Below the pieces are notes generated by a model. That model saw only the letters and a program-made list of their open reading frames with translations, had not been told where the DNA came from and made no database searches. Positions 1-7,149 of a stretch of DNA of 64,000 nucleotides are shown here, one piece after another. The stretch is taken from assembly GCF_002243345.2 (NCBI RefSeq), contig NZ_CP022655.2:2730501-2794500 (forward strand). The letters run 5' to 3'. The DNA is from Paenibacillus sp. RUD330 (GTDB lineage: Bacteria; Bacillota; Bacilli; Paenibacillales; Paenibacillaceae). The stretch's first letter is position 1. Every line of letters starts with the position of its first letter. The translations under genes were made by a program, and so were the position numbers.

Positions 1-1
1 C

Positions 2-46
2 GTGGGCAGATTGGATTCGGTTCTGGACAGTCTTGAAAACAGTTGA
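2..46 (+). CDS. 3' end of an unidentified upstream gene (partial)
   Basis: One frame is open from the window edge to a TGA at 44-46 and encodes a short tail ending DSVLDSLENS. The stop lies within the Shine-Dalgarno region of the following dehydrogenase gene, which is typical of tightly packed genes in one operon. Only 14 codons are visible, so no family can be named, and a chance open frame is possible. Confidence 0.35.
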   Translation: MGRLDSVLDSLENS

Positions 47-59
47 GGAGGAGAAACGG

Positions 60-1097
60 ATGCAAGCATTGGTGTACAACTCGGCTTGGGATGTCGCTCT
101 TGAAGAAAGGCCCGTACCTGCGATTAAAAAGGATAACCAGGTGCTGGTCCGCATCAAGGCTACAGGCGTATGCGGCACGGATCTCGGAATCGTGAGCGGG
201 AAATATCAGGCGTCGTCCTCCATCATCCTCGGCCATGAATCGGCGGGAGAAGTGGTCCTTGTCGGCAAGGCCGTCACGACGCTGCAGCCAGGAGACCGGG
301 TCGTGATCGATCCGACCTACTACTGCGGGCAGTGCGGGATGTGCAGGACGGGCCGGCAAAACCACTGCGCCCACAAGTCCGTCACGGAAACGGGCGTCAG
401 CGCCGACGGCACGTTCACCGACTATTATGTTGCCGAAGACCGCTTTTTGTACAAGCTGCAGGACCATATCAGCTATGAGGAGGCGACCTTGACCGAGCCG
501 CTCAGCTGCATCCTGACCGGAATCAACCACATCAACCTTCTTCCCAATTTCCGGACGATCATTCTGGGTGCCGGTCCGATCGGCATTCTGTACAGCCATG
601 CGCTCGCTTCCAAAGGCGTATCGGGCTCTCTGGTGGACATTTCCAAGGAAAGGCTCGCCAAAGCGGCCTCGATCGCTCCCGACCGCTGGGAGGCCTACGA
701 TTCCTTCCAGGCAGCCGCCGAGGCGGCCGATCCAGCTGGGCGGCAGGTCGATCTGATCGTAGACACGACAGGCGTTGTCGGCACTCAGGTCATCTCCAAC
801 CTGGCCAACGGCGGCTACCTGATGCTGGTAGGCTTAAGAGACGGCACAAGCACGTTCAATCCGAAGGAAATCGTGGACCGGAGCTTGAAGATCATCGGCT
901 CCATCGATTCCTTGGGAACCTTTTCGACCGCTCATTACTTGATCGGACAGCGGATCGTTCCCGCCAAAGAAATCATTACCCATACGTTTCCACTGGACCG
1001 GTACAAGGAAGCCTTCCAGGCTCTCGGATGCGATCTGAACGGAAGAACGCTCCATCCGTCCTCCCATGCGATCAAGGTCATTCTTCAGTCCAGCTGA
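60..1097 (+). CDS. Zinc-dependent medium-chain alcohol/polyol dehydrogenase
   Basis: A 345-residue MDR-superfamily dehydrogenase that probably oxidises a sugar alcohol or related secondary alcohol with NAD(P) in the cytosol. The catalytic-zinc region has Cys38 (GVCGTD) and the GHE motif with His59. Structural-zinc cysteines lie at about 89, 92, 95 and 103, and a Rossmann motif GAGPIG near residue 169. Length is normal for sorbitol or threonine dehydrogenase relatives. I chose the ATG at 60 because GAGGAGGAG lies just upstream; an in-frame TTG at 33 has no comparable ribosome-binding site. It is followed 39 bp later by a HAD phosphatase, suggesting a small sugar or polyol catabolic operon that began upstream of the window. 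The substrate cannot be read from sequence. Confidence 0.85.
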   Translation: MQALVYNSAWDVALEERPVPAIKKDNQVLVRIKATGVCGTDLGIVSGKYQASSSIILGHESAGEVVLVGKAVTTLQPGDRVVIDPTYYCGQCGMCRTGRQNHCAHKSVTETGVSADGTFTDYYVAEDRFLYKLQDHISYEEATLTEPLSCILTGINHINLLPNFRTIILGAGPIGILYSHALASKGVSGSLVDISKERLAKAASIAPDRWEAYDSFQAAAEAADPAGRQVDLIVDTTGVVGTQVISNLANGGYLMLVGLRDGTSTFNPKEIVDRSLKIIGSIDSLGTFSTAHYLIGQRIVPAKEIITHTFPLDRYKEAFQALGCDLNGRTLHPSSHAIKVILQSS

Positions 1098-1136
1098 TCC
1101 CGTTCCAATCATTCTGCAATCAAGGGAGAGAAATTC

Positions 1137-1856
1137 ATGAACGCATGGAGTTTATCCGACTGGCAAGAAAGCCCGATCCAGGCGGTTCTGTTCGATATGG
1201 ACGGCGTGCTCGTCGACAGCGAGCCGATTTATTTCGAGATCGAGCGAAGCTCGTTCGTCCACTTCGGCGCTTCCGTCGATGATGAGGAGCATCATGGCTA
1301 TGTCGGCATTACGCTGGAAACGATGTGGCGGCGTGTGCTGGACAAGCATCGGATCAACGCCAGCCTCGAGGAGGTTTTGTCCCATCACAAGGAAAAGGTG
1401 CTGACGACTTTGGCCCGGCCGGACCGTCTCGAGGCCATGCCGGATGTCGAGCGCTTGCTGGGCTTTCTCCAGGAGAGGCAAGTTCCGCTCGCTGTCGCCT
1501 CCTCCTCCCCTCGGGCATTGATCGAGATCATCATGGAGCGCACCGGGCTCGGGAAGTACTTCGACGTCAAGGTCAGCGGCGAGGAAGTCGATCGAGGCAA
1601 GCCGGCGCCGGATATTTTCCTTCATGCGGCGAGCTTGCTGAATGCGGAGCCTGCCTCCTGCCTCGTCATCGAAGATTCGCGCAATGGAGTCCAGGCTGCG
1701 AAGAGCGCGGGAATGCGATGCATCGGCTACCGCAATCCGGGATCCGGCAACCAGGACCTTGCCATGGCCGATGTCGTCATAACGGCTTACCGGGAGCTGT
1801 TGGATATTCGGGATACGCTGCCGATCTCTCCGCTTGTTCTGGAGAACAAGGCTTGA
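1137..1856 (+). CDS. HAD-superfamily hydrolase, beta-phosphoglucomutase-like
   Basis: A 239-residue HAD hydrolase. Motif I is FDMDGVLVDSEP with the nucleophile pair Asp20/Asp22, motif II is the serine run ASSSPR near 121-126, motif III is Lys155 in RGKPAPD, and motif IV is the acidic pair Glu179/Asp180 in VIEDSRNG. The helical cap between motifs I and II matches the beta-phosphoglucomutase/phosphatase subgroup. It probably acts on a sugar phosphate. GGGAGAG precedes the ATG. It sits 39 bp behind the dehydrogenase and ahead of a strong terminator, so the two genes are likely co-transcribed. Whether it is a mutase or a phosphatase cannot be decided by eye. Confidence 0.82.
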   Translation: MNAWSLSDWQESPIQAVLFDMDGVLVDSEPIYFEIERSSFVHFGASVDDEEHHGYVGITLETMWRRVLDKHRINASLEEVLSHHKEKVLTTLARPDRLEAMPDVERLLGFLQERQVPLAVASSSPRALIEIIMERTGLGKYFDVKVSGEEVDRGKPAPDIFLHAASLLNAEPASCLVIEDSRNGVQAAKSAGMRCIGYRNPGSGNQDLAMADVVITAYRELLDIRDTLPISPLVLENKA

Positions 1857-1896
1857 AGGCGACGGAACAACAGACAAGGTAAGGGGGAAAAAGAAA

Positions 1897-1940
1897 AGCC
1901 CGAAGATCCTGCCTCCGGAACGAGGCGGGATCTTCGGGCT
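1897..1940. terminator. Bidirectional intrinsic terminator
   Basis: A 19-bp inverted repeat (AGCCCGAAGATCCTGCCTC and its complement) with a 6-base loop lies between the convergent HAD hydrolase and DUF1349 genes. An A-rich run precedes it on the plus strand, giving a U-rich tract for transcripts arriving on the minus strand. Confidence 0.85.
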
Positions 1941-1954
1941 GCTGGCGGCTGGAA

Positions 1955-2557
1955 TCAGTCCTCGCCAGGCTCGGCATGGACATCCGTATCGGGCTCGGCC
2001 AGCACCCATCGGGTGAAGGCCACCTTGAGTCCTCCGCTCGTAGGCGCGCAGAGGAAAGGACCGGCTTGCCAATCCTCGCGGATCGGCAAAGGACTGACGC
2101 GGATCGTTCTCCAGGGATGATGCTCCGTCCTCGCTCTCACAATGACCGCATCCTCCAGCCGGGATGCCCGGATCGTCACGACTTCCCCCGCCCATTCGGG
2201 AACCGGGGAAAGCGACCAATCCGACAGCCCCGAAGTGACTACGGCTCCCACATGCGGGATTCCGTCGTTCATTTCGATGCCGGCTTTTATCCATTGCTCC
2301 GAATGGCTCCACAGCATGAGTCCCGCCTGATCGTACAAATGATCCATGCCGTCAAGGCGGAACCCGACCTCGATGGCCTTTTGGCCATTCCATGGAGCAA
2401 GCAGGGAGTGGCCGCTGTCGCGCTGAAATCCGTACATCGTTTTTTGCCAGAAATCGCTTCCTTCCACAGCCTCCACATGAAGCTTGCCATCGATTTCTTC
2501 CCAAGACAGCGGCTTTGTCAGCCATTCTCCGCTTGACCAGGCTATTTTCTCGGACAT
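1955..2557 (-). CDS. DUF1349-family protein
   Basis: A 200-residue cytosolic protein without signal peptide or membrane segment. The pattern of tryptophans, the central GFRLDGMDHLYDQAGLML stretch and the EWAGEVVTIRASR region followed by PLPIREDWQAGPFLCAP match the DUF1349 family, a concanavalin-like beta sandwich often annotated as regulation of enolase protein 1-like. A carbohydrate-related role is commonly assumed for the family, but no reaction is established. The start is an ATG preceded by AAAGGAGAACG. It is transcribed alone, convergent with the sugar-phosphate hydrolase gene. Confidence 0.75.
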   Translation of the reverse strand: MSEKIAWSSGEWLTKPLSWEEIDGKLHVEAVEGSDFWQKTMYGFQRDSGHSLLAPWNGQKAIEVGFRLDGMDHLYDQAGLMLWSHSEQWIKAGIEMNDGIPHVGAVVTSGLSDWSLSPVPEWAGEVVTIRASRLEDAVIVRARTEHHPWRTIRVSPLPIREDWQAGPFLCAPTSGGLKVAFTRWVLAEPDTDVHAEPGED

Positions 2558-2905
2558 GATCGTTCTCCTTTGGCTATGATCCCCATATTTCCACTAAGTA
2601 TAAAAGAGATGGGGTTGTTTGCCTACAGCTTTTCCAGCCGTTCTATGGCGGGAAGCGCGCAACGCTGCCCGGAGTACCGGGCGGCTTTCGTTCATGCCGC
2701 CGCCTTTGCCATCGGTTTTTCTCATAGTCAATACGGCCTTGATGATTTTTTTCTCATGGTTTTCTAACAATCGGGCTCAACCGCAAGGCCGGGCAGGACT
2801 TCCGTCCACATTGGGAAGTTGTGGGGATTCCGGCTATGGTATGGTTTTCCCAGACGATCAAGACAGCCATCGTCAACGACTTTACCGAGCGGGAGGAACT
2901 TAACC
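2558..2905. other. 348-bp divergent intergenic region
   Basis: No convincing gene is seen between the divergent DUF1349 and NlpC/P60 genes. A TATACT-like -10 for the minus-strand gene sits at 2597-2602 with a weak -35 at about 2620-2625. The plus-strand gene has GGGAGGAAC directly before its ATG. NlpC/P60 hydrolase genes are often controlled by c-di-AMP riboswitches, but I could not find the conserved ydaO-type core here. Confidence 0.5.
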
Positions 2906-3550
2906 ATGCAAACTCGCAACAATCGAATGAGAACGAAGCTGCTTGGCGTTACGCTGAGCCTGTCCATGGCCTTTTCCGGAGCCATGCTTCTGGCTCCGAG
3001 CACGACTCATGCTGCGGCAGCGGAAGCTTCCGCAGCGGATGCCATTATCGCAACGGGAAAGCAATACTTGGGCGTGCCGTACAAATTCGGGGCAAGTTCC
3101 GGATCAACCGATGCCTTCGATTGCTCCTCGTTCATGCAATATATCTTCAAGAAAAACGGCATCGATCTGCCCCGCTCTTCCAAGCAGCAAGCGGCTGTCG
3201 GCACGCCGGTAGCGAAGGACCAGCTGCAGCCGGGCGACCTGGTGTTCTCGGATACGAATCGGGACGGAATCATCAATCACGTCAGCCTTTACATCGGAGA
3301 CGGCAAGCTGCTTCATACTTACCGTGTCGGCATCGGCGTCACGGTCTCGACCTTTGCCGGCAGCACTTGGGACAACACGTTCGTGACCGCCCGTCATGTC
3401 ATTCCAGGCGACAGCGGAACGGTAGCTCTTCCTCAATCGGACGAGACGGCCTCCATATCTGCAAACACGGGCAAATCGGCTGAATCGGCTACACCGGCCA
3501 CTGCAGAAAGCAAAAAAAGATCGAAGTGGAATCCGTCCAGGCATAGCTGA
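2906..3550 (+). CDS. Secreted NlpC/P60 family endopeptidase (cell-wall hydrolase)
   Basis: A 214-residue exported protein. Residues 1-36 form a signal peptide with a basic start, a hydrophobic core and THAAA before the mature chain. The NlpC/P60 domain (about 42-165) has the catalytic cysteine in FDCSSF (Cys73), a histidine in NHVSLYIGDG (His125) and a third polar residue at His137. The enzyme should cleave the gamma-D-Glu to diamino-acid bond in peptidoglycan stem peptides. There is no SH3 or LysM wall-binding domain; the tail of about 45 residues is rich in Ser, Ala and Lys and looks disordered. The ATG at 2906 follows GGGAGGAAC; longer upstream in-frame starts would bury the signal peptide. 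Confidence 0.88.
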   Translation: MQTRNNRMRTKLLGVTLSLSMAFSGAMLLAPSTTHAAAAEASAADAIIATGKQYLGVPYKFGASSGSTDAFDCSSFMQYIFKKNGIDLPRSSKQQAAVGTPVAKDQLQPGDLVFSDTNRDGIINHVSLYIGDGKLLHTYRVGIGVTVSTFAGSTWDNTFVTARHVIPGDSGTVALPQSDETASISANTGKSAESATPATAESKKRSKWNPSRHS

Positions 3551-3580
3551 CATGACCGCACGGCCCGAAAGAATCTCCCC

Positions 3581-3624
3581 AAAGGCTCTCTGCTTGTTGT
3601 CCAAAGCAGAGAGCCTTTTTTTTT
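3581..3624 (+). terminator. Intrinsic terminator after the NlpC/P60 gene
   Basis: The stem AAAGGCTCTCTGCTT pairs with a matching complement across a short loop and is followed by nine or more T residues, a textbook rho-independent terminator. Confidence 0.9.
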
Positions 3625-3834
3625 GCAATTGCTCTTGGCGGCGCGGCAAAGCACGCTGACCTCAGCGACCTTGTTCGAACCCATGGACAACCCGCTGATG
3701 ACATGGATTGTACGCCTCTATCCACTCTGCCTGATACAATTTTTCATTGATCTCGGTCTTTCCTACAATCCATGCAGGAGAACAATAAACCGACTGTCCT
3801 GCTTGCAATCATGGCTAGGAGTGAAGCAATCCCT

Positions 3835-4504
3835 ATGAAAAAATCCATTGTCGGCATCCTTTTCGGCGGCCGGTCCACTGAGCACGAGGTTTCCCTTTCC
3901 TCCGCAGCTGCGGTCATGGAGAGCTTGGACCGAGACCGCTATGAGATCGTCCAGATCGGCATCACAAGACAAGGAGAATGGTTCCGGTACGGAGGCGATC
4001 CCGTCGCGATCCGCGAAGACCGCTGGAGGTCGCATCCAAGCTGCGTGCCCGTACGGCTTGATTTCCGGTCCGGCAGGCCTGGGTCCGGCCGATGTCGAGC
4101 TGCGCCCGGTTCTGTCCCTCAAGGCAAGCGTGACTCGGGTGAGCCGGGTCGAGCGCGGAGATACGGTCGGCTACAACCGGGACTTCACCGCTTCCCGCGC
4201 CACGATGCTGGCTACGCTATCGGTCGGTTATGCGGACGGCATTCCGAGGAGACTGTCCGAGACAGGGGGCTCGGTTCTGCTGCATGGGAAGCGCGCCCCT
4301 ATCGTCGGACGCATCTCGATGGATCAGATGACCGTCGACGTCACGAATATCGAAGGAGTCAGGCAGGGAGATGCCGCCACGCTGATCGGCCGGGACGGAG
4401 CCGAAGCCATTACGGCCTGCGACATGGCCGCATCGTCCGGAACGATCGTGAACGAGGTAATCAGCAGGCTCGGACCTCGACTGAAGCGGATGTATCGGTG
4501 CTAA
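3835..4504 (+). pseudogene. Deletion-fused remnant: VanG-like D-Ala ligase N-terminus joined to VanT/Alr-like racemase C-terminus
   Basis: From the ATG at 3835 (AGGAG upstream) about 65 codons match the N-terminus of a D-alanine ligase of the VanG/VanC/E type: [17 protein letters not shown] and then [14 protein letters not shown], which resembles VanG more than housekeeping Ddl. Near 4036-4055 the homology jumps, with a +1 frame change, into the C-terminal domain of an alanine/serine racemase. That part has YGLIS, the [11 protein letters not shown] segment with the second catalytic tyrosine, and GRISMDQ, running to a stop at 4504. The rest of the ligase and the PLP-binding racemase barrel are missing. 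In vanG-type clusters the order is ligase, vanXY, then membrane-bound racemase vanT, so one deletion of several kilobases could create this join. It should encode no working enzyme. An ordinary ddl-alr pair as parent is the alternative. Confidence 0.75.
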
Positions 4505-4624
4505 GCTGAAGCCGGTCAAGCCTTATTGGTTTCCGTCTGGAATCGGAACCCTGTTGGCCAACCGCCTCTTGACCGCCCGATAGCCCGGATATGCGATCGG
4601 AAGGCCATTATCCTCTTCGCGCAT

Positions 4625-4652
4625 AAAAAAAAGGAGCGGCTCAAGCCGCTCC
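4625..4652 (-). terminator. Intrinsic terminator for the PhyH-HEAT gene
   Basis: GGAGCGGCT pairs with AGCCGCTCC over a 2-base loop. Read on the minus strand the stem is followed by eight U residues. It lies about 60 bp beyond the stop of the dioxygenase gene. Confidence 0.85.
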
Positions 4653-4711
4653 TGTCCGCTGCTTCTTAACAGCGTATGGGGAACAAGTCCATGGTCCGTC
4701 GGCGCCGTCGG

Positions 4712-6121
4712 TCAGAACGTGCTGGCCTTGGTCGTGTCGGAGCACCACCGCAGGTTGAACAGCTCGCGGAATAGAACCTCCCTCGCTTCCGGGCTGTCGA
4801 TGTAGCGCAGAGCTTCCGCCGCATGACCTCGCACATAGCGGTTCGAATCCTGCAGAGCTTCAGCCAGCTCCGGCACGGCGTCCGCCGCCGCTCCCTTCAA
4901 GCGCAGCAGCGAGAGGGCAGCCATGAACCGGACTTGATCGTCCTCGTCGCGCAGGCCGCGGATGAGCGCCGGCACGATCCGCTCTGCCGGGCTGCCGATC
5001 ATTCCGAGCGAATCGACGACCTGGCGCCGCACCTCCACCGACTGTCCCGCCAGCAGCGCGGCAAGCTGCGGAACTGCAAGCTCTGCAAGCTCTCTCAGCT
5101 CGCCAAGCGCGAACGCTGCATGGCATGCTGTCGCGTTGTCGGAGCTGCCAAGCGCAGCCTGCAGGCCGGCAACCGATCCGGCTCCGGCAGCCGACAGGCC
5201 GTAGGCGGCCAAACGGGAAATCCGGCTGTTCTCCTGTCGGAGCGCCTTCTCCAGAACGGCGATTCCCCCCTGTCCTCTGGCGGCTAGGCTGTATGCCGCA
5301 TCAAGGGCCGATCGCTCATCCGATCCGGCAAGAGCGGCCGCAAGTCCGGCAATGGCTTCCGCATCGTCCGGCTGCGAATCCGCCAGGCTGCCGATCCGTC
5401 CGGAGAGCCAGTTCCACGTCTCTTCCCAGATGATGGCCGCATCACCTTGCCCGGCAGCCGCATCCGCCGCCGGTGCCCATACCGGATTCCGGCAGTCCCA
5501 GGATGGCTCCGTCGGCGCCGTCGTACGCATGAATTCGAACTTAAGCATATAACGGGGCTGGCCAAGCATATTGGCCGTGGAACGGTGCCAGATGTCGTAA
5601 TGGATGAGGGCGAAGGTGCCGGCTCCGCCCTTCGCCGTCACCTCTTCCTTCGGGTTCTCCTCCTCGAAGACGCGGGATTCCAGCCACTGGGTGCCCGGGA
5701 AGATTCCTGTCGGTCCCAGCTCAAGAGGCGTATCCTGCGGGAAATACATGATCATCGCCCACCAGGGATGGTGGTTCCTCATCCGGTCATAGCCCCAGTA
5801 GCTGTCCTTATGCCAGCCTCCCGGCTGCGCAGAGGCGTTGAAGTGGCCGTGACGGTGAGTATGCAGCAGGTAATCGGGTCCGAGCACGCTTGTTAGCGCG
5901 CCGGTCACGACCGGATGGTCGAACACCCTTTGCAGGTCCCTGATCCGCGGCAGGATGTTGTTGCCCGGATTGCCTTCTTCGTTGTAGACCTCGTTAAGCT
6001 GAGACACCAGTCCGTCGTGGAACTCCTGCGGAAAGTCGGTTTGGAGCAGCAGCACTCCGTCGCGGATAAACGTTTTCATCTGTTCGTCTGTAAGCAAGGC
6101 AGGCTTGTGGATAGTGGTCAT
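4712..6121 (-). CDS. Phytanoyl-CoA dioxygenase (PhyH)-family protein with C-terminal HEAT repeats
   Basis: A 469-residue two-part protein. Residues about 8-215 form a PhyH-type Fe(II)/2-oxoglutarate oxygenase with the iron ligands in GWHKDSYW (His104, Asp106) and in YDIWHRS (His179), and a downstream Arg that could bind 2-oxoglutarate. Residues about 240-460 are a run of HEAT-like helical repeats (for example VPQLAALLAG, VPALIRGLRDEDDQVR, VPELAEALQDSNRYVR), a protein-binding superhelix. The joined architecture is uncommon; PhyH proteins are usually about 250-300 residues. The ATG at 6121 follows GGGAGGG. A divergent AraC regulator lies 112 bp away and is the likely controller. The substrate is unknown; the HEAT part suggests a protein-bound or macromolecular one, which is inference. 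Confidence 0.8.
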   Translation of the reverse strand: MTTIHKPALLTDEQMKTFIRDGVLLLQTDFPQEFHDGLVSQLNEVYNEEGNPGNNILPRIRDLQRVFDHPVVTGALTSVLGPDYLLHTHRHGHFNASAQPGGWHKDSYWGYDRMRNHHPWWAMIMYFPQDTPLELGPTGIFPGTQWLESRVFEEENPKEEVTAKGGAGTFALIHYDIWHRSTANMLGQPRYMLKFEFMRTTAPTEPSWDCRNPVWAPAADAAAGQGDAAIIWEETWNWLSGRIGSLADSQPDDAEAIAGLAAALAGSDERSALDAAYSLAARGQGGIAVLEKALRQENSRISRLAAYGLSAAGAGSVAGLQAALGSSDNATACHAAFALGELRELAELAVPQLAALLAGQSVEVRRQVVDSLGMIGSPAERIVPALIRGLRDEDDQVRFMAALSLLRLKGAAADAVPELAEALQDSNRYVRGHAAEALRYIDSPEAREVLFRELFNLRWCSDTTKASTF

Positions 6122-6233
6122 GATCGATGTCCCTCCCGGAATCTGATACACTGATTATAGTTCGCGATTCCATGGGCGAGAATGGAAGTTCCTAAGGGAA
6201 TAGGGGACAAAACTAAGCGATGGGGCTGGACGA

Positions 6234-7064
6234 ATGATGCTTCGACAAGAGGAATCCACGCTGCTTGAATTGCTCGGCAACCTGCAGATCCGGGTTCAGG
6301 TCGCCCACCGCACCCAGTGCACGGCGGACTGGCGGGATCTGGACTATGTGCCTGAATTCAACCGGCTTTACTTCATTATGGACGGAGAAGGCTGGCTCAA
6401 GGTGGATGGCCGGGAATGCTTCCCGAAGCCGGGCCAGCTGTGCCTGATGCCCGCATTCGTCAAGCAGTCGTATTCGGCTGTTCCGGACAAGCCGCCTTTC
6501 TCCAAGTATTGGTGCCACTTCAACGCCGGCGTCGGTCCGTTCGACTTGTTCCAATGGATCGACGCCCCGCTCTGCATCGATGCGCCCGACCCGCAGCGGA
6601 TGCAGAGGCTGTTCGCCGAGCTGGCGGAGCTGAATGCCCGCCCCTCCCTCGTATCGCTGCTCCGGGAGAAGGCCGTCATGCTGGAAATTCTGTCCTCCTT
6701 CCTGGAAAGCATCCCGGTGCAGGTGCTTACCCACCGCAGCGAGGAGATGCAGAGGATCCGCATCATCCAGGACTATGTGGAATCCCATCTGCAGGACAGC
6801 TTGAGCATCAACGATCTGGCGGCTTCCCTCCATCTCCACCCGAACTATTTCATCTCTTACTTCAAGAAGCACTTCGGGATGCCGCCGGCCAAATACATCA
6901 GCCGCAAGCGGATGGACATGGCGCGCAAGCTGCTTGCCTCCACCTCCCTCAGCGTCAAGGACGTAGCGGAACGGACCGGATACCCGGACACCCACTATTT
7001 CGCCAAATGCTTCCGCAAGGAAACAGGTCTCAGTCCGACGGAGTACCGCTCGGCGTATGCATGA
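6234..7064 (+). CDS. AraC-family transcriptional regulator
   Basis: A 276-residue regulator. The N-terminal cupin-like effector domain (about 20-130) includes FIMDGEGWLKVDG and PGQLCLMP. The C-terminal double helix-turn-helix (about 175-276) includes INDLAASLHLHPNYFISYFKK and the typical ending VAERTGYPDTHYFAKCFRKE. It is transcribed away from the PhyH-HEAT gene across a 112-bp shared region and probably regulates it in response to a small molecule, most often a sugar in this family. The Shine-Dalgarno site is weak. Confidence 0.85.
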   Translation: MMLRQEESTLLELLGNLQIRVQVAHRTQCTADWRDLDYVPEFNRLYFIMDGEGWLKVDGRECFPKPGQLCLMPAFVKQSYSAVPDKPPFSKYWCHFNAGVGPFDLFQWIDAPLCIDAPDPQRMQRLFAELAELNARPSLVSLLREKAVMLEILSSFLESIPVQVLTHRSEEMQRIRIIQDYVESHLQDSLSINDLAASLHLHPNYFISYFKKHFGMPPAKYISRKRMDMARKLLASTSLSVKDVAERTGYPDTHYFAKCFRKETGLSPTEYRSAYA

Positions 7065-7065
7065 C

Positions 7066-7110
7066 AAAAACCAGCTTGAGCCGATCCATCCGGCAAAAGC
7101 TGGTTTTTTT
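7066..7110. terminator. Intrinsic terminator between convergent araC and pepF
   Basis: AAAAACCAGCTT pairs with AAGCTGGTTTTT around a loop of about 20 bases. U-rich tracts arise on both strands, so it can serve both genes. Confidence 0.85.
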
Positions 7111-7149
7111 GTCGTCTATCGTTCGCCCGCAACGCGAGGCGAGGGCCGG

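Noticed and set aside
2764-2905. Possible c-di-AMP (ydaO-type) riboswitch before the NlpC/P60 gene
   Set aside because: The gene type fits and the leader has GC-rich stems and a GTCAACGACTTTACCGAGCG stretch loosely like the 3' core, but the conserved GGGTGAATC-type and central motifs are absent.
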